Origin: Camellia lanceoleosa
Lineage: Eukaryota; Streptophyta; Magnoliopsida; Ericales; Theaceae
Direction: 5' to 3'
NCBI GenBank assembly: GCA_025200525.1
Contig: CM045762.1
Location: 75,203,217 to 75,267,216, forward strand
Length of the DNA: 64,000 nt
Shown: positions 36,361-47,160 of the stretch, piece after piece
Layout: every line of letters begins with the position of its first letter
How positions within the stretch are numbered: position 1 is the stretch's first letter
Notes under the pieces: model-generated
Database searches by the model: none
What the model saw: the letters and a program-made list of their open reading frames with translations, nothing else
What the model was told of the DNA's origin: nothing
Made by a program: the position numbers and the translations under genes

Positions 36361-36827
36361 ATGGATATGGCATGCAGCCAAACCAAATCTTGCCTAGGAA
36401 AGGCATGTACACATACAAGCCACGGCTAACATAGAACGGTCTACTGAACTATGTTTTGACGTGAAAAGTATAGGCACATACCAGACCAAGCTCAACATGG
36501 AAAGGCGCAAGCCATAGATGGAAGTGATGCAAGGAATGCAATGTAATCTATAATGCAATATCTACAAATATGTAATGCAATGGATATGGCACGCGGGCCA
36601 AACCAAATCTTGCCTAGAAAAGGCATGTACACATACAAGCCGCAGCTAACATAGAACGGTCTACTGAACTATGTTTTGACGTGAAAAGTATAGGCACATA
36701 CTAGACCAAGCTCAATATGGAAAGTCGCAAGCCATAGATGGAAGTGATGCAATGAATGCATGCAAACTACAATGCAATATCTACAAGTATGCAATGGAAT
36801 GGATTGGATATAATAGATATGGCACAT
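36361..36827 (-). repeat. About 220-bp tandem repeat, interrupted by inner element
   Basis: Units begin GGATATGGCA at about 36363 and 36582 (period 219 bp). Each contains GCCAAACCAAATCT, GAACGGTCTACTGAACTATG and AGCCATAGATGGA. A third unit begins near 36810 and resumes at 54111 after the inner element (54111-about 54290). Confidence 0.92.
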
Positions 36828-38559
36828 TGTAGACGTCCCTGAACGCATCCCGGGGAGAAGGGAGTGCGAGTCCCCCCCGTTCTGGTTCGATATTGGGTCA
36901 CCACAGTTCGAAGGACTCAAATGTCACGGTTCTCAATCTTGAACCGAAGAGTCCAAATCTGGCAAATCGTTTTGAAAACAGATTTTTTTGAAAGAAGTGC
37001 CAAACATGGACTGCTTCGCCAGATACAGAGTCGCCACCTAAATATTTTAAAATGGAAAATTTAGGAAACCCTGACTCGGTGCCAAAGGCCACGTGTCCGT
37101 CATCACCAAAGTTGCCTCGGCTCGGGAACTTGGATACGATTGGGGAAGGTCACTTCGTGGCGACCACTTCGCCCGATCAAGGCAAGCCTCTACTAACCAT
37201 GATATCCAATTTTGAAAACATTGTGAATTCTTATTCCGGTTATTAGCCTAGGTTACTATGTGATGCATACAAGTATAGACTGAATCGTTTGAATTGGAAC
37301 AAAACATTTCATGTTTGTTTGAAAATGGTTTGATGGTGTTACCCGCAGGTATGCTAAGACGTGGATTTGCCACCCTCGGGTGGGCTTAGAAAACATGATT
37401 TTGCCACTATCTAGTGGGCTTAAAACAAACATTTGATGAATTATCCAATTCAGATAACTCAACCTCCACCCACAAGCATTCAAGGCAGTTATATCACATA
37501 AGCATTTAGCCTCATGGTAAGCATGCTTTTTCATGGCAGTCACTCACACGCATGCAAGGATGTTAAAGCACAAAACTCACCGAGTACTCCAATCCAAAAC
37601 AGAAGCTTGTTAGAAATCATGCATGATCCTAAGTATACAGTAATGCCTAATGCAACACATGCAAAGATGCGAACTATAGCAGGCTCGGCTATTCTAAACA
37701 TGGCATGTGACATGCTACAGCTAACACGTATTCAACCTGGAATTGAAATACAAATGCAGTTTGTATGATGCGCCGAGTTCGGTGCGTGTAAAACAGATAA
37801 ATGATGCAAACATGCTGTCATACTGTATGCTAATTGAAATATGCCCTATTCTAACCATCGTAAGCGGATAAATAAAAGGGAGAAAGAAATGGGGGTTGGA
37901 AGACATACATCACACTCACCCACACTTATTACAATTATGCCCTCGCGCAGAGGGTCCGAATAAAATAATACAGTCCCAAAATGAAAGAATAATACAGTCC
38001 GAAATATACAGTCCAAATAATACAAATTCCTAATTAATTAACAAATTAATTAAGAAAAATCAGAATGGCATGCAAGCCGTGGACATATGATTCGATGAAT
38101 CTTTGCATGTTTGAAATTGTGTGGGAATCCATTAGGATGCCCCAATTAGCCTCTGTTTGTGATGTTTTTCGAAATGCGTGCCAGACTCCGAAAAGTTGCT
38201 GATTCTTTATTTTGCTACAACAGAGAGCAGGAGAGGGGCATAGCAATGTATTTCACAAATATATGCATGCCTCGATCCTCGTGCCACCAATCACGCATAT
38301 CGATGCATGATGGCCGAGGAGTCGGATTGCACAATTCAATATAGGATGCATGCATATGAATGCTACAACAAAACCTAACTCCATCATGGATAATCCGGAG
38401 TGTCGGTAACTTGGGAATTGAGACCCGTTCCGTCACTCGGAGTACGGAACGTGCCTCGTTTCCCGTGCCCGGGCTAACTCCTATCCCGAACACGATGCAA
38501 TATGTATGATATGCATGAAATGCAACTAAGATACAATCCTAATATACACAATGCTATGA

Positions 38560-39440
38560 AAATGAGATGCCTCAAAATGCGTGCACACGGGCACGCGAAC
38601 CGAGGCGATGATCCTAAGGCATGAAATGGCATACACAATGCAATTGGACTTACACTAACACGAGTGGACCTCGGCCGCACATACATAAGAGGCCGTCGGA
38701 TAAAAGTGAAGTGCCTCGAAATGCGTGCGCACGGGCACGCGAACCGAGGCAATGGCATACACAATGCAATGATGCTAAAATGAGATGTCTCAAAATGCGT
38801 GCACAAGGGCACGCAAACCGAGGCGATGGCATACACGATGTGATGAGACTAAAATGAGATGTGCAATGCAATATGGGCTTACACCAACATGAGAGAGCCT
38901 CAGCCACACTCATATAAGAGGCCAGGAAATGAAAAAGAAGTGCCTCAAAATGCGTGCACACGGGCGCGCAAACCGAGGCAATGGCATACGGAATGTAATG
39001 AGACTAAAATGACATACAGAATGCAAAATGGACTTATACTAACATGAGTGAACCTCAGCCACACTCACATAAGAGGCCGATGGATGAAAATGGAGTGCCT
39101 CGAAATGCATGCACACGGGCACGCAAACCGAGGCAATGGCATACGGAATGCAATGAGACCAAAATGGCATACAGGATGTAAAATGGACTTATACTAACAT
39201 GAGTGAGCCTCAGCCACACTCACATAAGAGGCCGGGAGATGAAAATGAAGTGCCTCGAAATGCGTGCACACATGCACGCAAATCGAGACAATGGTACTAA
39301 AGCATGAAATGGCACTCCAAATGCAAATTGGGCTTACACTAACATGAGAGGGCCTTAGCCACACTCACATAAGAGGCCAATGGATGAAAATGAGGTGCCT
39401 CGAAATGCGTGCTGCAGACACGCATAAACCGAGGCAATGA
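38560..39440. repeat. Seven-copy hairpin array in inner 3' LTR
   Basis: Each unit carries the nested inverted repeat GCCTCGAAATGCGTGC / GCACGCAAACCGAGGC around a six-base ACACGG-like loop. Centres lie near 38590, 38730, 38805, 38960, 39115, 39270 and 39420. Spacing is mostly about 155 bp. Between hairpins are ACTTACACTAACATGAG and CAGCCACACTCACATAAGAG words. Confidence 0.93.
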
Positions 39441-40785
39441 CATAAAGGCATGAAATGACATAGAAAGTGATATGCAAACATGCCAATGGAATTTCAGCAC
39501 TGAAATATGGGGGAAAACAGTCCCGAAAGATGGCGAAATGCCACCAAATGCGAGGAATGGTCCCGAAATGCGAATTTAGGCACCCGAAATGGTCTATAGC
39601 TATGCAATGCATGCACAATATGGACATGGAATGTAAAGACAGATGCTAGGAAGTCCCTAAACTAGCATTTTTCCAGTACAAATCATGGCCAAACAACAAT
39701 CACAAGTATGACAAAAATAGCATGCAAAAATGGGGGAAAAGAGGGGAACAATGAAGCAGATGGTATACGTAATGCTCAAACTGAAAAATACAGTTCTACA
39801 ACATTGAAGAGGGACCAAAAATATGAACATTTAAAGCTTATGAAAACCCCCAAAACAGTATGTAGGTATGCTCAACATAGCATGCAAAATATGAGCCAAA
39901 AGAGGGCTATAAAGAGAGGTACACCAAGAATTCACCAAACAGCCTTGGACCCTTAACAAAAGATGACAAGAAGGCCAAAATGTGACTCTTTCCAGATCTG
40001 ATCATGGCCGAAAACAGAATCAAAATAGGCCTAACAAAGCATGCAAAATGAGGGCCAAAGAGGGGTATAATGACAAGTATAACATGGAGACCCCCAATGA
40101 AGTTGATCCCTTCTACAATGTTGTAGAGGGAAATAAAATAAGCCTACTCACAGTTCATAACATGCTCCAAAACAGATCACACAGAGGCTAAACAGATCAT
40201 GCAAATTTACGGTAAATATGAGAGATTATGAAACAAGTGCATGATAGAGAGGCCAAATATGGTTGAGCCCTTCTTCAATGTTGAAGAGGGGCTCAAAATA
40301 GGCCCACTCACAGTTTATATCAGGCTCAGAAATAGATCACACATGAGCTAGAAAAAGCATGCAAGATATTGACATACAAAATGATATTGAAGCAAGGGAA
40401 TCATAGAGGGCTCAAACAGGGTTGAGCCCTGAAACAAACATGTAGAATAGCTCAAAATAAGGCCCCTTTCAGTTGGGGCCGGAGTCTAAAACAGTGAGAA
40501 AGTAGGGTAGAGGAATGGTGCAAAAAAAGTGCCAAAAGAGGGTGATTGATACTTATCCTTGAAGATCACACTCTTGTTGCTTCTTGGCTCAAGTTTGCTG
40601 CTCCTAAGCCTCTGAAAAACCCTTCCTTGCTGCTGGAAATGGAGTGGTGATGGTGGTGCTTGGTAGTGATGAAGAAAAGGCCCAAGAATTTGAGAGGTTT
40701 TGAAGAGAGAGAGGGATGTTTTAGAGTGAGAAGCTCCCAAGATTTTCTTTTTTTGTTCTCCCCCTCCAATATGAGATATATGGTT

Positions 40786-40797
40786 CTATATATATCA
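40786..40797 (-). promoter_or_regulatory. Predicted TATA region, inner 3' LTR
   Basis: The - strand reads GATATATATAGA. The corresponding 5' LTR site is at about 53218-53228, where the A-run is altered (GATATATATTGA). Confidence 0.45.
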
Positions 40798-41652
40798 AAA
40801 CAAGAGATTTTGGTCGAAAATATCCCAATTGGAAATATCTTCCACAGTGTATTGATAAATATCTGTCAAAAATCTGAGTTCTGGACACTTTTGGCCGGCC
40901 GGCAATCTTTTGTGCCGGTCGGATAAATGGATGGCTGGTACGTAGCCGGTAAGGTCAAAAAGTGCCGGTGAAATTCTAGATTGAAGCCCCGGAAGTTAGC
41001 TTTCCAATGGCGCAAACCTTACATTAAAATTCCTCCTGTGGGAAAAGTTATGCCCTTTTCCGTAAAGCCGCGCAGATTCGGTCCAACCGGACTTCAACCA
41101 ACCATATCTCCTCCCCCCAGATTTGGACTTAGGAGATTCTTGAGTGAAAAATGAAGCCCCGGAAGTAAGGTTTCCAATGGTGATGGCCCCATATTTTAAT
41201 TCCTCTTGTACAAAGAGTTACGCCCGTTTTGGGGAAGCCGCGCAGACTTTTCTCCTTCCCGGATTCATGCTGAACCACTCCCAAACTAGTTTTCTTCCCT
41301 CTTCTCCTCTTTTCTTCAACTTCAAACCCCTAAGTAAGGTGTTTTGAAAGATTTTTCAAAGATTTCATCTCTCTTTCGTTCATCTCCCCTTTTGTCCTTG
41401 CTCGGTTTTGCAAAGCATAACGTTACGAAATCTGGTCGGAACATCGTGGGAATTTTATTTCAAAAATGTTTTGAAAGAGGGTTTTAAGGTATAAAACCAT
41501 CAGAAATAATTTTGGTCCACAATGACATATGAAGTTGTGCTTTGCCTCTCTCCTTGAAGAAATCGAACACATGCCTTTGCACACCTTTCTCCAACAAGTA
41601 AACCATCAGTAATGCCCAAGTCTTAAGGGCAGTCAAAAATGGGGTGTCTACA

Positions 41653-41665
41653 GTTGCCCCTCTTT
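41653..41665 (-). other. Polypurine tract of inner element
   Basis: AAAGAGGGGCAAC on the - strand directly abuts the 3' LTR start TGTAGACACCCC. Confidence 0.88.
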
Positions 41666-41879
41666 GACAGAACTCGAAAGTCACAACAATGACGGGAGTG
41701 AATGTCAAAGCCTAGAGACGACCCATTTTTGACAAGATCGAAGACTTGGACAAACAAAATACAGATGAATAAATAGTTGTGCCCGCAGGCTGCCTACGTA
41801 TCCCTTTGCAAGGAATCAAACCAGCGTAGTTCTGGGGCGGGATGCAAAGGATATGCAGGAAAACTTTGATAATTGGACT

Positions 41880-42880
41880 TATACGCTACGCGAAGCCGGT
41901 TTTGACAAGTAAAGTGCATAAAACAGTACGATGCGCAAAATAGCGCGAATGAGATGTAATGCAAAATGCAATGAGATGCACAAAATAGCGCGAATGAAAT
42001 GTAATGCACAAGACAGTGCGATGGAGGTGCGCAAGATAGCGCGATGCGCAAAATAGCGCGATTGAAACGTAATGCACAAGGCAAGTAGGATGCACAAAAC
42101 AGTGCGAATGAGGTGCGCAAAATAGCGTGATGCGTTAGACAACGCGAGTGCACAAGACAGTGCGATGTAGAGTGAGTGCACAAAACAATGCTAAGGAGAT
42201 GCACAAAACAGTGCGGAACAGGTTGGAATGCACAAGACAGTGCTAACAAGATGTGCGAAACAGTGCAATGTGGCATAGACGCACAAAGCGGTGCGATGCG
42301 CAAAATAGCGCGAATGAAATGTCATGCACTAACAAGTGTAGGTAAGGTGCGCAAGATAGCGCGATAAAATGCACGTGCAATGCAAGTAAAAATGCACAAA
42401 ATAGTGCGGTGCGCAAAATAGCGCGAATGAAATGTAATGCACAAAACAGTGCGATTGAGGTGCGCAAAATAGCGCGATTGAAATGTAATGCACAAAACAG
42501 TGCGATTGAGGTGCACAAAATAGCGCGATGCGTTAGACAACGCGAGTGCACAAGACAGTGCGATGGAGGTGCGCAAGATAGCGCGATGATGTGATGCACA
42601 AAACAGTGCGATACGCTAAACAACGCGAATGATGTGAAATGCACTAGACAGTGCGATACGCTAAACAGCGTGAGTGATTTGAAATGCACAAGACAGTTCG
42701 ATACGCTAAACAGCGCGAATGATTTGAAATGCACAAGATAGTGCGATACGCTAAACAGCGCGAGTGATTTGAAATGTACTAAGCGGCGATCGCTAAAGCG
42801 GTAGTGAGGTACAACCACAAGATGCACATGACAGTGCAAGTGAGATACAAAGTGTAAGTGCACAAGATAATGCGATGAAA
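41880..42880. repeat. GTGCGATG/GCGCAAAATAGCGCG minisatellite
   Basis: About 1 kb of alternating units: ATGCACAAAACAGTGCG and GTGCGCAAAATAGCGCGA, with ATACGCTAAACAGCGCGA variants in the last 300 bp. Local inverted words (GCGC...GCGC, TGCAC...GTGCG) give each unit weak hairpin potential. - strand frames at 41794-42303 and 42243-42935 (169 and 230 codons) are open only because the unit lacks stops; their peptides repeat ILRT/LFCA/CLVHF and are not called as genes. Confidence 0.92.
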
Positions 42881-44484
42881 TGCATCTTCTATGCAAGTAT
42901 GGGGGCATTTTCCATGCAATATTGAAAACAAGCATATTTTATGCATGAATCATAACGATGCGCGGCACACATGCAACAACAGTGTATATGAAAGTTCATA
43001 TTCTATGCAATAGAGGAGCATCAAATGTGTACTCTGGTGTCTCCGATTTACCTCTCAGAGGGTTTTGCAACACACTCAGCTCGAAAAGGGTACACCCTGT
43101 TCATATCGGCAAGAGTTAACATCTGCTGCTGCTTTAATTGCCGTTCTGACTTGAAGCAGGCTTACACTTGAGGTAGAGGCGCACTCATACTTCGGTAGCA
43201 TTGACAAGGCCTGAAGAGGTACATCCGGAGTACAATCACGGAATTTGCTGAAGGTGAAACACACTCAGATGCTTCAATTTTCCCTCTTTTCTTTTGCTTT
43301 GTAGTCTGGAACCCATATTGCTTTAGATAGGTCCGGGTTTTACTGTTCTCGCATGACCTGGGTTGAACCCTGCGGTTTTATGAAAGAACAAATTCCTTTT
43401 TGCACAAATGTGGAGAATGGCACGGCACTCGGAGCACAAAACGATTTTATTTTTGAAATTGAGAGCTGAGTTTTCGACCGGATATTGAGCCTACAACTAA
43501 ACACAGCAAAGACGACCCAACAACGGAAAATAAAGGTAAACAACCTAAACACATCTATTGACACTTGAAACGACTCAAAACAAGACTCGCGACAAACAAA
43601 ACACAACACAAGACTCAAATGTGCACAGGGAGCCTGTTTCACCGGGTATTATCTCCCACCCTTTCTCATTTGTGATTCTCACATCACTCGGCCCCCAAGC
43701 TGTATTTTTCACGAAAAAGCCCTGTTCTCACTTTTTCTCTCAACGCACATCTCTCTATTCTTTAATCTCTTATTTTTTATCCCTCCCCTGGGTGGTTGAT
43801 GGATAAACAGGAAATTACGGGTTTTTGCCCCTAGCATTCTGCTAGATTCTTTTCTTGTTCTAGCGATGAGTTTCTTCCACGAGAGGCCGCGTTATAATTG
43901 GGTGTATAAGCGAATCTGCGGTGACATCGGTCGACGATGCTCTGCCGGGAGTTTGGACATGGTTACATCCGAGATGATGGAGTGGAATATCTTGCCCCGA
44001 TCCGGTTAAGTGCCGCGCTTGATACCTTGTTGCTTGGAGGATGAAAAAGCTTTCAGCCCTTTGTTGTTAACTTCAGTTGTGCCCTCTTCTGGCAGGTGGA
44101 GTGCCCTTCTTGGCAAGTATGGTGCCCTTTCTGGCGAATGCATTGACAACGGGGAAAAGACAGGAAGCCTGACTGTACTGTGCCCCTAATTCATCATTTT
44201 GACCATTTTTTGTTTTTTTTTTTGGCTTTCTACTAAAACAATTTTGACCAATGTGAGAGTTAGATTAGCATGCTTGTTCGATTTTCTGATTCAAAATCAT
44301 GCAAGTTAGGTTATGAGCACTGAAAATTTTCCTTTTTTGGGTCCAAGAAATGGTCCAGTTTTTGGAAAAGATGGAAAATTTTCGAGAAAATTAGTCAACC
44401 TTAGTAAAAATTCTCAAAAACTATTTTGCAAACGGCCAATGCTCAACAAGCACAGAACCAGCTCTTGAGATGCGCAACCTCGAA

Positions 44485-44625
44485 TCCATAACAATGGAAA
44501 ATTGCCCTTGTGCGAAGGACCTTTGCATGGCAACGGAAAGTTGCCCCTTGTTTGAAATGACACTGCGGCGTTTTGAATGGCAACGGAAAGTTGCCCCTTG
44601 TTTGGATGATGTCGCAGCACATTGT
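44485..44625. repeat. GGCAAC-GGAAA-GTTGCC stem-loop repeats (inner)
   Basis: Three units of about 55-60 bp (about 44495, 44527 and 44579). The clearest two carry the perfect 6-bp stem GGCAAC/GTTGCC with a GGAAA loop followed by CCCTTGTTTG. The - strand of each gives CAAGGGGCAAC, close to the polypurine tract AGAGGGGCAAC. Confidence 0.85.
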
Positions 44626-44884
44626 AGTCAGTCCTCTGAGCGATGAACACGACCAGACTCTCGAATACAGAGAAGGCAAAGATGATCAGAACCATCAAAT
44701 GGACATAGTCGAATTTGAATTGTTTTACGGTTGGACTTCAAAGTGAAGTTGCCTACGTATCCCAAAAATGGGAATCAAGCCTTACGTAGTTCGGGGTTAA
44801 GGTACACTCGGGTATTTAACCTCTCCTTTTTATGCTCTAACTTTTGCCAAGGCGCCTATTGCAGGTTTTCGACCTTGCGAGCTT

Positions 44885-45020
44885 TGTTGTTCTTTTTCTT
44901 TCGTCTTTTCATTCTTTTTCTTCTTCTTCTTTTCTTGCATTTTTCTTTTCTTTTCTTTTTGCATTTTTGTATCTTTGAATTTTTTCTCTTTTTTCTTTTT
45001 TTCATTCTTTTCTTTGCTCT
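44885..45020 (-). repeat. Long pyrimidine tract (purine-rich on element strand)
   Basis: About 130 bp of TTTTCTTCTT-like sequence on +. On the element strand it is A/G-rich and is read within a Lys/Arg-rich 89-codon frame (44856-45125). A similar T-rich tract lies at 56295-56385 in the outer element. No gene is called. Confidence 0.8.
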
Positions 45021-46147
45021 AACTTTTGCCTGGGTCGCCCTTCTAAGTTTTCGGCCCGGCGAGCCTCTCAAAGGGTAAAAGTGTAGCTTTGTCCATGCCA
45101 AATGGTTTTGAGATCCTGAAGTCATCTGAATCCAGGAGAATGGGTGTCATTGATTTGCAGAAAGATCCACCTTTGGCTCTTCGAGCACATCGGATATTTT
45201 TGCCCCTAGTTAGGGTGCTTCGATCTAGCTTTGAAAGCTTCTTGATGAGATCGATCTTCTTGATCGACTTTGGTGCCTCTTGTTCGAGGGTCGCTTCAAC
45301 CGCCACACAGCCTCACATTGTGATTGTCCTTTGAACGCTCAATCCAAGTTCAAGGTTTGAAAACAAAGGGGTTGAGTCTCGAGGCCGAGAGCGATCTGGT
45401 ACACAATCTCAAGAGCGATTCCACATGTCTTCGAGGACCGCGAAAACATTTTTTGAAAGTTTTTCTGAAAGCGACAAATCGCTTCATGGCGAAGACGATC
45501 AGAACCAATTTGGATCAAAGCTAGGGTCCTTCCCAGTACTCACACTAACAAGCATGATTTCATTCATTAAAGGCTTAGCACGCCTCTCTTTCTCTCAATT
45601 TGATCAAAGTTTTGCAAATCCCAAGGAATTCCTCCCTCTTTGTTTTCACCACAGTGTTCAAAAAGCTTTTGGAAAACTTAGGTCGATGCAATGAATTCAA
45701 GGCACAGAAAAGACATAGCTTCTAGTCAAATACTGCCATCTCATTTGGAATTTCTAGTACAACTGGCACACGGCAGAAGCAAACACGAGAGTGTGAAAAT
45801 CACTGCTGTTTCATTCAAATCTGTTGGCACCACTGGCTCCCTGGCAGAAACAGACTCAAAAGAAAGCAAAAAAGACAAACACAAAACAAGATAGTGATGT
45901 CCGAGGTAACATTCCCGGAATCACCTGACTTCAACAAAACAGGACTGACTCGATACAACACGACAGACCTGAAATAAAAAGACTGACTCAAAATAAGGAG
46001 ACAGACTCAAAGCAACACAACAAAACTGACCCAATACCCAAGTCAGAAAGCAAAATTAACAGCATTTGTACATCGTTCAAAACAGTGCATGCCGTCCACC
46101 ACATCTGAAGTAAACTGAACACTGCCCGTAGGTGGTTCATCTCCCGA

Positions 46148-47160
46148 TCACATCACATTATCCCCCAAGTTCACCGATCCAGTGCCGATAGACTTTGCAG
46201 GGTCTGGTGCGACGATAACTCCTTTATCAATCAGATCTTGTATTTCATGGCGAAGACGGTAACAACTATCAGTGACGTGGCCAACTTGTTGATGGAAGGC
46301 ACAATACTTGGCTGGATCATGGGAGGGGGGAAATTTATTTGGCAATGGCCGTAGCTTTAGGGGTTTCAGGTGCCCCTTTTTTATTAGGACCCTCAAGGCT
46401 GTTGATAGTGACATGTACAATGGGGTAAACACCCTCTGGCCCCGAGGTGGGTATTTTGAGGTTTGTGGCTTTTTGCTGGATGCACCAGCAAAGGGATTGG
46501 CAGGTGCTGACTGGGTTTGCTGGTCTCTTCCAAGTACAGGGCTAGAGTTGAAAGGAGTATTCCTGGTACAAAGGCCCTTCTCCTGGCTCGCCCCTTGATT
46601 CGAACTGCCCCCAATTTGAGTAGCAAAAGTGTCATCCACAATTTTTACAACAACTGCGAGGACTTGCTCTTCGTTCAGTCCCTCGGCTTTCAAAGCCTCA
46701 ACAACCAACTGAAGATGTTCATGGGGACTAATGCTTGCCCCTGCCTTGCTCTTATCATTGGTCTCCACTTTGCTAAGAGATTGGCTTTCTCCCAATGCAG
46801 CCCGTCCTAAGGTTAAGGAGCCTTTTGACATGAACTCCTTAGTATGTGATGCGGTTGATGACGGAGCCAAAACTCCAAAGGCCAGATTTGCCACAGTTCT
46901 CTGAAGATCTTCGATCATCCTCATCAGCTCAGGAGTAGTGGGTTCATGGGTTTGAGATGATTGGGGTTCATATGCACCCATCATGTATAAGTCCAGGCTC
47001 TCTGGGATAAACACCTTCGGTTTGGGCAAATGGGCTGGGGTGATATATACGCTGGGGTCGTAAGGGACGGCCAGTGTGTGGATTAGATTAAGATGTGGAT
47101 GAGGTATTTGGTCATTGGGGTCTAAAGGTGGAGCTATCGTTTGGTTGTCAATGAGATTTT
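46148..47160 (-). CDS. Gag C-terminal portion, second zinc-like module (inner)
   Basis: The open frame runs from about 47150 to a stop at 46148 (its first ATG at 47029). It is probably the continuation of the gag at 47134-48387 after a frameshift, rather than a separate gene. The start of the frame reads PSVYITPAHLPKPKVF. A middle helical segment has ELMRMIEDLQRTVANLAFG and VVEALKAEGLNEEQVLAVV. The C-terminus (about 46195-46420) has FTPLYMSLSTALRVLIKKG followed by CAFHQQVGHVTDSCYRL and HEIQDLIDKG, a C-x2-H-x4-H-x4-C pattern typical of Tat-type gag tails. Nucleic-acid binding in the particle is inferred. Its close counterpart is at 57560-58450 in the outer element. Confidence 0.75.

Larger units (their letters stand above)
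36828..41652 (-). repeat. Inner element 3' LTR (4825 bp)
   Basis: It starts TGTAGACGTCCCTGAACG and ends GGGGTGTCTACA, collinear with 49239-54110. The first 140 bp differ from the other LTR by about two substitutions and two indels by eye. Small open frames on both strands recur in both LTRs at matching places, but they are interrupted or shifted and show no domain, so none is called. Confidence 0.94.
42881..46147 (-). other. Inner element non-coding internal region where pol would be
   Basis: This is the segment between gag and the PPT. I found no DTGA protease, YVDD/FIDD RT, RNase H or integrase motif on the - strand. It is homologous to 54440-57560 of the outer element, with the same order of landmarks: CTCAGAGGGTTTTGCAACACACTCAGC-type block, GGCAAC stem-loops, ACGTA motif, pyrimidine-rich tract, and a CTGGCAC/GGCAGA-AAGCA block. 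The shared non-coding order suggests retention for RNA function or simply common descent. Confidence 0.75.

Noticed and set aside
41880..42880. CRISPR-like alternation of repeats
   Set aside because: Units are contiguous and variable with no unique spacers, and the setting is a plant retrotransposon.
41794..42935. Two long - strand frames (169 and 230 codons) that look like genes
   Set aside because: They lie in the GCGC minisatellite; the peptides merely repeat the unit, and equally long frames exist in other phases.
45043..45306. Possible extra protein (LLDSDDFRISKPF shared with 56359-56649)
   Set aside because: The two copies are homologous DNA, so peptide similarity is expected without coding; the rest of the frames diverge.
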